Below the pieces are notes generated by a model that was given only the letters and a program-made list of their open reading frames with translations, made no database searches and had not been told where the DNA came from. The position numbers were made by a program, and so were the translations under genes. This document shows positions 1-5,167 of a stretch of DNA of 6,424 nucleotides, piece after piece (position 1 is the stretch's first letter; every line of letters starts with the position of its first letter). The DNA comes from Synechococcales cyanobacterium PMM_0085 (lineage in GTDB: Bacteria > Cyanobacteriota > Cyanobacteriia > Elainellales > Elainellaceae), in NCBI GenBank assembly GCA_949127705.1, contig CASBQJ010000615.1, positions 1 to 6,424 of the forward strand, in the 5' to 3' direction.

Positions 1-21
1 ACCTCGCGACGATCGCCCTCT

Positions 22-55
22 AATTCTCAGCGTTGGGCGATCGCCCCTCAAACTC
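22..55. repeat. HIP1-containing palindromic repeat, copy 1
   Basis: A 34-base segment that starts AATTCTCAG, contains GGGCGATCGCCCC and ends AACTC. It matches the segment at 606-639 at 29 of 34 positions by direct alignment. The core is the HIP1 octamer GCGATCGC (37-44) extended to a longer palindrome. A second HIP1 octamer lies at 66-73. HIP1 is known to be greatly over-represented in many cyanobacterial genomes. The two copies bracket the small toxin-antitoxin pair at 135-570. Confidence 0.6.
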
Positions 56-99
56 CCATCGTGAAGCGATCGCGCATAATTCATAGGAATTAGCTACCT

Positions 100-105
100 T
101 ACAAT
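100..105 (+). promoter_or_regulatory. weak candidate -10 box for the small antitoxin
   Basis: TACAAT lies 30 bases before the start codon at 135 and matches the -10 consensus at five of six positions. No convincing -35 box is found at the proper distance, and no Shine-Dalgarno sequence precedes the ATG. This is only a candidate. Confidence 0.25.
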
Positions 106-134
106 AGACCCCAAACCTTAAAAATCACAAAGCA

Positions 135-413
135 ATGAACACTGCCGACAGTTACCCCATCGATGATAGGTCGTCAGCAGATTTAATATCTGTGGCAGAG
201 CTACAGCGTCAGCTCAATGAATCACTTAATCAACTCTCACCAGAGCGATTAAAGGTACTGGCCGATTTTGCGGCTTACCTGGCAAATGCTGAAAGCGAAG
301 CTGCAACCCAAGAACTGTTGACAATTCCTGGATTGTTAGAAAGAGTTAAGCAAAATCAAGCAACTCCTCCAGTACACTACACATCCTGGAGAACGTTGCG
401 CTCCGATGTATGA
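135..413 (+). CDS. putative type II antitoxin of a RelE/ParE-like pair
   Basis: A 92-residue soluble acidic protein with no membrane segment. The segment at about residues 34-56 (SPERLKVLADFAAYLA...) followed by a C-terminal end in WRTLRSDV resembles the small antitoxins that precede RelE-like toxins in many cyanobacteria. I recognise this from memory of the family, not from a search. Such antitoxins usually bind the toxin through their C-terminal half and repress their own promoter. The gene overlaps the start of the next gene by 8 nt (406-413), the classic toxin-antitoxin arrangement suggesting translational coupling. The downstream toxin appears internally deleted, so this may now be an orphan antitoxin. 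There is no obvious Shine-Dalgarno sequence; the ATG at 135 was chosen because it is the first of the open frame and the protein looks complete from there. Confidence 0.6.
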   Translation: MNTADSYPIDDRSSADLISVAELQRQLNESLNQLSPERLKVLADFAAYLANAESEAATQELLTIPGLLERVKQNQATPPVHYTSWRTLRSDV

Positions 414-570
414 AGTTCTTCTCCATCCCGATGCTCAAAAAGTTTATGTCAATGCCGACTACTATCGCTACCGCATTGGTGATTACAGAATCATTTATTC
501 GGTAGACGACAAAATCGTGCAAGTATTTGTTGTGGCGATCGCCCATCGCGGCGAAGCGTATGAATCTTGA
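406..570 (+). pseudogene. RelE/ParE-type toxin with an internal in-frame deletion
   Basis: Translating from the ATG at 406 gives 54 residues, MYEVLLHPDAQKVYVNAD followed directly by YYRYRIGDYRIIYSVDDK and ending VQVFVVAIAHRGEAYES. The N-terminus (first beta strand) and C-terminus (the RYRIGDYRIIY core and VVAIAHR strand) are typical of RelE/ParE-family mRNA interferase-like toxins, which are usually about 85-90 residues. Residues 18 and 19 appear to join across a loss of roughly 30-35 codons that normally encode the helical hairpin and the next strand. The reading frame is intact, so this is a deletion rather than a frameshift. What is seen is the short length and junction; loss of activity is inferred. 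The ATG overlaps the antitoxin stop by 8 nt. It could instead be a real miniature protein, but the fold would lack its helices. Confidence 0.65.
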
Positions 571-581
571 AAACGAGTTGA

Positions 582-639
582 TCAGTGCAGGGCGATCGCT
601 CCCCCAATTCTCAGTGCAGGGCGATCGCCCCTGCAACTC
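582..639. repeat. tandem HIP1 repeats, copies 2 and 3
   Basis: The 18-base sequence TCAGTGCAGGGCGATCGC occurs at 582-599 and again at 611-628, 29 bp apart. The second occurrence belongs to the 34-base repeat 606-639 that matches 22-55. From 615 to 635 the sequence is an almost perfect inverted repeat (TGCAGG paired with CCTGCA around the HIP1 core, one extra C), so it could form a small hairpin on either strand. It sits between the broken RelE pair and the promoter of the MNT-HEPN operon. Confidence 0.6.
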
Positions 640-666
640 TTAACATTCTCTAGCGGTTGCTATAAT
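640..666 (+). promoter_or_regulatory. extended -10 promoter of the MNT-HEPN operon
   Basis: TGCTATAAT at 658-666 is a perfect extended -10 element (TGN followed by TATAAT). TTAACA at 640-645 matches the -35 consensus TTGACA at five of six positions with a 15-bp spacer, which is short but tolerable with an extended -10. Transcription would start near 673, giving a leader of about 20 nt before the ATG at 692 that has no clear Shine-Dalgarno sequence. The -35 box directly abuts the HIP1 repeat. Confidence 0.6.
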
Positions 667-691
667 TTGGGACAGTCTCTCGCATTGCCCC

Positions 692-1168
692 ATGACCCAA
701 CCTACCCACGATCCCCACAATCCGCAGCCGTTGTTGCAGATGCAGACGGAGCAGACAGAATTGGTGTGGCAGTGCAAGTATGACGAGGATGGCGATCGCC
801 ACGAGGTGGATATTGCGGACTGTGCGATGCCGATACAGCAGATTTACCAACGCCTCAACGTTACGCCCGATCAAATTTCTGATTTTTGTAAAAAATGGAA
901 CCTGGCGGAATTCGCTTTATTTGGTTCAGTCTTACGAGACGATTTTCGGATTGATGGAGAAGATTCTAGTGATGTAGATGTACTGTTTACTGACGGAAAA
1001 AATGCCCGGAGGAACCTAATTTTACAGGTGAGGATGAAGTTTGAGCTAGAGGATCTATTCCACAGACCTGTAGATATGGTTAGCAAGACGGCTCTGCTGA
1101 CTGACCCCAACACTATTCGTCGTCAGCATATCTTAGAATCTGCCCGGATTATTTATGTCCAGAGATAA
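692..1168 (+). CDS. MNT-domain nucleotidyltransferase antitoxin, copy A
   Basis: This 158-residue protein is a minimal nucleotidyltransferase, the MntA-type antitoxin partner of HEPN toxins. Known members silence the toxin by transferring AMP to a tyrosine next to its active site. The catalytic part runs from about residue 58: LFGSVLRDDFR holds G78-S79, SDVDVLF holds D94 and D96, and PVDMVSK holds the probable third metal ligand D128. The loop between GS and DXD is 14 residues rather than the usual 10. Residues 1-45 form a polar acidic extension, probably disordered, that the catalytic fold does not need and that is shared almost unchanged with copy B. An in-frame ATG at 827 (Met46) would give a protein close to the usual family length. 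I kept the ATG at 692 because it follows the promoter closely and the similarity with copy B begins there. The 3' end overlaps HepT A by 14 nt. Confidence 0.85.
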   Translation: MTQPTHDPHNPQPLLQMQTEQTELVWQCKYDEDGDRHEVDIADCAMPIQQIYQRLNVTPDQISDFCKKWNLAEFALFGSVLRDDFRIDGEDSSDVDVLFTDGKNARRNLILQVRMKFELEDLFHRPVDMVSKTALLTDPNTIRRQHILESARIIYVQR

Positions 1169-1484
1169 GGAATCAGTCCTCGATATTATCGAGGCAGTGA
1201 AGAAAATTCTTGCTTATACGGCAGGTGTGACGTCAGCCGATTTTTTGAAAAATGACGAGAAGCAAGATGCTGTGCTGAGGCGCATTCTTGTGGTCGGCGA
1301 GGCGACAAAACGGCTATCCCCTGAATTTAGGCAACGTTACCCGGAAATTCCTTGGCGTGATATTGCGGGTATCCGAGACATTATTGTGCATGATTACAAC
1401 CGAGTCGATGCCGAAACGGTTTGGGATGTTGTGCAAAATGATTTACCTGATCTCATGGCTTTTCTCAACTCGTTGGAAGAATGA
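1155..1484 (+). CDS. hepT: HEPN-domain toxin (HepT-like RNase), copy A
   Basis: This 109-residue, mostly helical protein belongs to the HepT branch of HEPN proteins, RNases that form the toxin half of MNT-HEPN modules. The catalytic RX4HXY motif is intact as RDIIVHDY: R74, H79 and Y81. Y81 is the residue that a partner nucleotidyltransferase would be expected to AMPylate, by analogy with characterised MntA-HepT pairs. The family segment VVGEATKRLSPEFR (46-59) and the PW before the active site (66-67) are also present. The ATG at 1155 overlaps the nucleotidyltransferase A stop by 14 nt, and its own stop overlaps the ATG of nucleotidyltransferase B by 4 nt (ATGA at 1481), so all four genes appear translationally coupled. 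By eye it is about 40% identical to copy B. Length and motifs are normal, so it is probably functional. Confidence 0.88.
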   Translation: MSRDKESVLDIIEAVKKILAYTAGVTSADFLKNDEKQDAVLRRILVVGEATKRLSPEFRQRYPEIPWRDIAGIRDIIVHDYNRVDAETVWDVVQNDLPDLMAFLNSLEE

Positions 1485-1969
1485 CGTCCATGACCCAACC
1501 TACCCACGATCCCCACAATCCGCAGCCGTCGCAGATGCGGACGGAGCCAGTGTGGGAGGGCAAGTATGACGAGGATGGCGATCGCCACGAGGTGGATATT
1601 GCAGGCTGTGCAATGCCGATACAGCAGATTTATCAGCGTTTTAGTACCACACCGGAACAACTCGTCGATTTTTGCGAAAAATGGAAAATTGAAGAGCTGG
1701 CTCTCTTTGGGTCGATATTGCGAGATGACTTTCGTACCGGGGGGCACGACCCGAGCGATATTGACTTTTTATACCTGTTCGCTGAAGGTGCAAAACATAG
1801 TTTATTTGATGTGATGCACCTACGTGAAGAGCTAGAAGATATGCTTCAGCGAAAGATTGATTTTGTGAGTAAAACTGCTATTCAAAATAGTCGCAACTGG
1901 CTTCGTCGCAAGGAAATTTTAGGATCAGGAATGATTGTTTATGCAAAGAGATCAGCAGTCACTGCTTGA
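1481..1969 (+). CDS. MNT-domain nucleotidyltransferase antitoxin, copy B
   Basis: This 162-residue paralogue of copy A has the same layout. A polar N-terminal extension precedes a minimal nucleotidyltransferase domain with LFGSILRDDFR (G77-S78), SDIDFLY (D93 and D95) and KIDFVSK (D127). It would neutralise the HEPN toxin encoded just downstream. Two starts are possible. ATG 1481 overlaps the HepT A stop by 4 nt; ATG 1490 aligns exactly with the copy A start and gives 159 residues. Compared with copy A the extension lacks four codons (12 nt in all) without a frame change. DNA of the first 140 bases is nearly identical to copy A, with identical blocks at 1488-1528 and 1560-1602, while the catalytic part is clearly diverged. 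The 3' end overlaps HepT B by 29 nt. The loop between GS and DXD again has 14 residues. Confidence 0.85.
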   Translation: MTSMTQPTHDPHNPQPSQMRTEPVWEGKYDEDGDRHEVDIAGCAMPIQQIYQRFSTTPEQLVDFCEKWKIEELALFGSILRDDFRTGGHDPSDIDFLYLFAEGAKHSLFDVMHLREELEDMLQRKIDFVSKTAIQNSRNWLRRKEILGSGMIVYAKRSAVTA

Positions 1970-2285
1970 TATTGTGGATTCTATTGCACTCATTTCTGAG
2001 TATGTGACGGATTGGAATGATTTTGTTCAATCCATTAAAGACCAAGATGCTGTGATACGGCGACTGACGATTGTTGGCGAGGCAACGAAACGTTTATCAA
2101 TGGAGTTTCGAGCATCTCATCCTCATGTTCCTTGGAAGGATATGGCAGGTTTACGTGATGTGATTGTTCACGAGTACGATGAAATTGATTTGGATAGACT
2201 AAAACCTGTGATTGAGATTGAGTTACCTAAAGTTCTCCAAGATTTACAACGATTACTTCCGCCTCTACCAGAAGACCATCCATAA
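1941..2285 (+). CDS. hepT: HEPN-domain toxin (HepT-like RNase), copy B
   Basis: A 114-residue HepT-type HEPN protein, the last gene of the four-gene run. The RX4HXY motif is intact as RDVIVHEY: R72, H77 and Y79, with Y79 the expected AMPylation site by analogy with known pairs. IVGEATKRLSMEFR (44-57) matches copy A almost exactly; elsewhere the two diverge, and the C-terminal tail here ends in a proline-rich LLPPLPEDHP absent from copy A. The frame is open two codons further up to a TTG at 1935, but the ATG at 1941 is preferred because MQRDQQSLLD aligns with MSRDKESVLD of copy A. The gene overlaps the upstream nucleotidyltransferase by 29 nt. The divergence between the toxins makes it plausible that each antitoxin is specific for its own partner. 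Confidence 0.87.
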   Translation: MQRDQQSLLDIVDSIALISEYVTDWNDFVQSIKDQDAVIRRLTIVGEATKRLSMEFRASHPHVPWKDMAGLRDVIVHEYDEIDLDRLKPVIEIELPKVLQDLQRLLPPLPEDHP

Positions 2286-2309
2286 CCCACCAACCACTCT
2301 ACGGTTTCC

Positions 2310-2327
2310 ATAGCCCTCACCGGCTAT
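2310..2327. other. small hairpin between convergent operons
   Basis: ATAGCC and GGCTAT form a perfect 6-bp stem around a 6-base loop (CTCACC), 25 bases after the HepT B stop and about 43 bases past the end of mntB on the opposite strand. Neither strand has a T-run after it, so it is a poor candidate for an intrinsic terminator. It may still be an RNA 3' end structure. Nothing else is visible in the 85-base gap apart from a HIP1 octamer at 2360-2367. Confidence 0.3.
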
Positions 2328-2370
2328 CTATGAGAATCAAAAATTATTGCAAATCTCAAGCGATCGCCCC

Positions 2371-3249
2371 TCACGCCTCTCCCTCGATCTCAACCGCTGG
2401 CGAGCCGCTACGTTGCTTTAATAGCCCATACTTGGGGGCAAAAATCATTGCGACCACAAACAGCAGCGTTTGCGTCACCACAATGCAGCCTCCGGTCGAA
2501 CCGTCCAGGTAATAGCTAATGTAGGTGCCCAGCACGCTAGAGAATACGCCAGATGCGATCGCCAACGGAATCATTCGGTCAAAGTTATCAGTGAGCAGGT
2601 AGGCAGTGGCTCCAGGGGTGACCAGCATGGCCACGACCAAAATGATGCCAACAGTTTGCAGTGCCGCCACAATGGTGAGCGAGAGCACACCCAGCAAAAT
2701 GTAGTGCAGCGCCACAATGTTGATCCCAATCGAGCGGGCGTGGGTGGGGTCAAAGCAGAACAGCAGCAGGTCTTTGCGTAAGATCAGCAGCGTCACCAGC
2801 GTGATGCTGCCGATGATAAACGTCTGAATCATGTCCCCGGTGGAGATGCCCAGCACATTGCCAAACAGAATGTGCAGTAAATCCACATTAGACGGGTTTT
2901 TGGAAATTAGCACCAGTCCCAGCGCAAAGAACCCGGTGAACACCAGCCCAATTACCGTGTCTTCCTTAATTCGGGTTTTAGACTTAATGAACCCGATCGC
3001 CAGCACTGACCCAACGCCAAACACAAACGCCCCAATCGAATAGGGCAAATTAAAAATATAGGCCAACACCACTCCCGGCGTCACAGAGTGAGAAACGGCA
3101 TCGCCCATCAGCGCCCAGCCCTTCAGCGTCATATAGCACGACAAAAACGCGCACACAGCTCCAACAAAGGCGCTAACAATCAGTGCCTTAAGCATAAATT
3201 CGTACTGTAGCGGGGCAATTAGCCACTGCCAGATAGCCAGGGTATCCAT
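2371..3249 (-). CDS. mntB: manganese ABC transporter permease MntB
   Basis: This 292-residue polytopic inner-membrane protein belongs to the ABC-3 (ZnuB/MntB/TroC) family. Hydrophobic segments are spread from about residue 18 to 272 with only short polar loops, consistent with seven to nine membrane helices. The conserved family segment GDAVSHSVTPG lies at 49-59, and TPGATAYLL (211-219) near helix 6 is also typical. It would form the dimeric channel through which metal delivered by MntC passes, driven by MntA. Substrate specificity is inferred from the neighbouring MntC rather than from this protein. It is the last gene of the operon, 29 bp after mntA, with no obvious Shine-Dalgarno sequence in front of the ATG (GGCGCTTAAATTAATG). 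Its length is slightly under that of Synechocystis MntB as I remember it (about 306), with no sign of truncation. Confidence 0.93.
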   Translation of the reverse strand: MDTLAIWQWLIAPLQYEFMLKALIVSAFVGAVCAFLSCYMTLKGWALMGDAVSHSVTPGVVLAYIFNLPYSIGAFVFGVGSVLAIGFIKSKTRIKEDTVIGLVFTGFFALGLVLISKNPSNVDLLHILFGNVLGISTGDMIQTFIIGSITLVTLLILRKDLLLFCFDPTHARSIGINIVALHYILLGVLSLTIVAALQTVGIILVVAMLVTPGATAYLLTDNFDRMIPLAIASGVFSSVLGTYISYYLDGSTGGCIVVTQTLLFVVAMIFAPKYGLLKQRSGSPAVEIEGEA

Positions 3250-3278
3250 TAATTTAAGCGCCTATGGGTTGGGGAGAC

Positions 3279-4043
3279 CTATGATTCGGGTAAGAACTTA
3301 CCGACCGAGCCGCCAAAGGTACGCGCCAGATTTTCTTCGGTAAAGACATCGGAAATGTCGCCGTAGGCCAAAATGGTGCGGTTGATCAGCACGACCTGAT
3401 CGCAAAAGGTGGTAATTGAGGCCAGGTCGTGGGTGGAAATTAGGATGGTATGTCCCTGCTGTTTTAGCTCTAGCAGCAGGTCGATCATGGCTTTTTCGGT
3501 TTTGATGTCTACGCCCGTAAACGGTTCGTCTAGCAAAATCACCGAGCCTTGTTGAGCCAGGGCACGTGCCAAAAAGGCTCGCTTGCGCTGCCCGCCAGAC
3601 AGTTCACCAATTTGGCGATCGCGCATTTCTAGCATCTGCACCCGTTCTAGGCTGTCGTGGACAATTTGGCGATCGCGCGCACTAGGCATCCGCAGCAGAT
3701 TCATATAGCCATAGCGACCCATCATCACCACATCCCAGACGCTGACCGGAAAGTTCCAGTCCACCTCTTCCGCCTGGGGCACGTAGGCCACCAAACTCCG
3801 CTTTTGCACTAGGCGACTGGGCAAACCCTGAATCAGCACCCGCCCCGAACTGGGCGGCACAAAGCCCATAATCGCCTTAAACAGCGTCGATTTGCCGCTG
3901 CCATTCATCCCCACCAACCCGCAAATGGAGCCAGCCCGCAGTTGCAGGCTGGCTCCATGCAGCGCCACCTTACCGTTGTAGTCAACGGTGACATTTTCCA
4001 CCTCCACACTGACCGGATTTGCACCCACTGGAGCCATTCGCAT
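3279..4043 (-). CDS. mntA: manganese ABC transporter ATP-binding protein MntA
   Basis: This 254-residue cytoplasmic ATPase powers the importer. All nucleotide-binding motifs are intact: Walker A GMNGSGKST at 45-53, Q-loop glutamine Q90 in YVPQ, signature LSGGQ at 148-152, Walker B VILLDEP at 168-174 with catalytic E173, D-loop GVD at 177-179 and switch histidine H205 in STHD. The segment after the Q-loop (AEEVDWNFPVSVWDVVMMGRYG) is characteristic of the Mn/Zn/Fe ABC-3 group ATPases. The ATG at 4043 is supported by GGAGG on the - strand (4057-4053), 9 nt upstream and inside the end of mntC; Met3 is an alternative. It begins 3 nt after the mntC stop, so the two are coupled. RDRQI occurs twice, at 123-127 and 141-145, each encoded by the same HIP1-bearing 17 bases. 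It is unrelated to the MntA-type antitoxins upstream. Confidence 0.95.
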   Translation of the reverse strand: MRMAPVGANPVSVEVENVTVDYNGKVALHGASLQLRAGSICGLVGMNGSGKSTLFKAIMGFVPPSSGRVLIQGLPSRLVQKRSLVAYVPQAEEVDWNFPVSVWDVVMMGRYGYMNLLRMPSARDRQIVHDSLERVQMLEMRDRQIGELSGGQRKRAFLARALAQQGSVILLDEPFTGVDIKTEKAMIDLLLELKQQGHTILISTHDLASITTFCDQVVLINRTILAYGDISDVFTEENLARTFGGSVGKFLPES

Positions 4044-4046
4044 TGA

Positions 4047-5063
4047 TTAATTCCTCCGCAGTCCTCGAATTAGAGTGTTGACGTTGTAATCCAGCAGCTT
4101 GAGATAGGTCGGTGCAACCCCCTGCGCATCGGTCAGGGAATCTACGTAAAATACGCCGCCAAATTTTGCGCCCGCCTCCTCTGCCACCTGGCGCTGCGCC
4201 TTATCGCTAACGGTACTTTCACAAAAAATAGTGGGCACCTGGTTGGCCTTCACCAAATCGATTGTCTTGCCAACCTGTTGAGGCGTGCCCTGCTGTTCCG
4301 CATTGACTGGCCAGATATAGCCCTCCTTCAGCCCATAGTCGTTGATGAGATAGGTGAATGCGCCCTCGCAGGTGACCATGTAGCGCTGGTTGGCGGGCAG
4401 CTTGGCGAGTTCTTGCCGCAAGGTTTGGTCAAGCGTTCTAATTTTCTGGCTATAGGTAGCGGCGTTGGCGGTATAGGTGGCAGCATTGGCTGGATCGAGC
4501 TGCACCAGTGCCTTGCGAATATTTTCGACATAGACCAGGGCATTGGCCGGAGACATCCAGGCGTGAGGATTGGGGCGGTTGAGATAAGCGCCTTCACGAA
4601 TTGCAATCGGCTGAATTCCTTCGCTTAAGGTGATGTGAGGTGTTTGCTTAAGATTGGCATAGAAGCGATCTGCCCAGCGTTCTAGCCCGAGGCCGTTGTC
4701 TAAAATCAGATCGGCGGATTGTGCCCGTACTAGGTCGCTGGGAGTGGGTTCATAGCCGTGAATTTCTGCCCCTAATTTGGTTAGCGATTGAGCGATCGCC
4801 CGATCGCCCGCCACGTTCTGCACCATATCGGCCAGTACCGTGAAGGTGGTCAAAATCACCTTTTTTTGGTGAGGGTTTGCCGGCAGCTGATCTGCTGCTG
4901 GAGGAGAACTTATCGCGGAGCTGCCAGGAAACTGCTGCGTGCAGCCATTGACCGATAGACCCAGCACCAGCAATGAGGCGATCGCCCCCGTCAATGTATC
5001 CTTCCTGCTCCACTGCCTCGGGCCCAGAACCAAACTCAAAAACGACCGCATGCGTAGGGGCAT
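4047..5063 (-). CDS. mntC: manganese-binding lipoprotein MntC
   Basis: This 338-residue protein is the cluster A-I (cluster 9) solute-binding protein of the importer. It has an N-terminal basic region, a hydrophobic stretch (about 24-38) and a lipobox SVNGC with C41 as the lipidated cysteine, then a low-complexity linker to about 66. Metal ligands are visible as H102, H167, E233 and D308. From my memory of the Synechocystis MntC structure (H89, H154, E220, D295) all four sit at a constant +13 offset. C232 and C281 match its disulfide pair (C219, C268) at the same offset, and that pair is a distinguishing feature of cyanobacterial MntC. This makes Mn2+ the likely substrate over Zn2+. It is the first gene of the operon. 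The start is uncertain: ATG 5063 has no good Shine-Dalgarno sequence and Met5 (ATG 5051) is equally possible. Confidence 0.95.
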   Translation of the reverse strand: MPLRMRSFLSLVLGPRQWSRKDTLTGAIASLLVLGLSVNGCTQQFPGSSAISSPPAADQLPANPHQKKVILTTFTVLADMVQNVAGDRAIAQSLTKLGAEIHGYEPTPSDLVRAQSADLILDNGLGLERWADRFYANLKQTPHITLSEGIQPIAIREGAYLNRPNPHAWMSPANALVYVENIRKALVQLDPANAATYTANAATYSQKIRTLDQTLRQELAKLPANQRYMVTCEGAFTYLINDYGLKEGYIWPVNAEQQGTPQQVGKTIDLVKANQVPTIFCESTVSDKAQRQVAEEAGAKFGGVFYVDSLTDAQGVAPTYLKLLDYNVNTLIRGLRRN

Positions 5064-5160
5064 TGCCTAGGGCATTGCAAAGACTTTTCACTTTCACGCT
5101 ATCACGCGCTGAGCAAAAATGAAAAGAATATGAAAAATTTATATCTAATGGAAGATGGGC
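5064..5160 (-). promoter_or_regulatory. probable mntCAB promoter region with direct repeats
   Basis: The bases upstream of mntC are strongly AT-rich, unlike their surroundings. On the + strand ATGAAAA occurs at 5119-5125 and 5130-5136, spaced by 11 bp, about one helical turn. A weak - strand promoter can be drawn with TTCCAT (5153-5148), 17 bp and TATTCT (5130-5125), which would overlap this repeat. In Synechocystis the mntCAB operon is repressed at high Mn by the ManS-ManR two-component system; whether these repeats are a ManR-like site is inference. A further short repeat, GCAATGCCC, occurs twice across the start codon. Confidence 0.35.
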
Positions 5161-5167
5161 ACCTTTG

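Noticed and set aside
346..636. Minus-strand open frame of 96 codons over the toxin gene.
   Set aside because: It lies opposite the antitoxin end, the RelE-like gene and HIP1 repeats, and shows no recognisable domain. The + strand reading is clearly RelE-like.
582..639. CRISPR array or replication origin from the repeated GCGATCGC sequences.
   Set aside because: There are only two to three short repeats, with unequal spacers and no regular period. The octamer is the ordinary cyanobacterial HIP1 and no DnaA-box cluster is seen.
650..874. Minus-strand open frame similar to another minus-strand frame at 1394-1747.
   Set aside because: They resemble each other only because they lie opposite the duplicated N-terminal segments of the two nucleotidyltransferases. 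They have no family features, and the + strand proteins carry clear catalytic motifs.
1935..1940. TTG start for HepT B, two codons upstream.
   Set aside because: The ATG at 1941 aligns with the HepT A start and needs no rare start codon.
2310..2327. Bidirectional intrinsic terminator between HepT B and mntB.
   Set aside because: The stem is only 6 bp and no T-run follows on either strand. It is kept only as a low-confidence hairpin.
2470..5100. Several other open frames inside mntB, mntA and mntC (for example 2470-2781 +, 4278-4628 +, 4328-4606 - and 4750-5097 -).
   Set aside because: They are shadows in other frames of genes with complete family motifs, and have biased, low-complexity compositions without recognisable domains.
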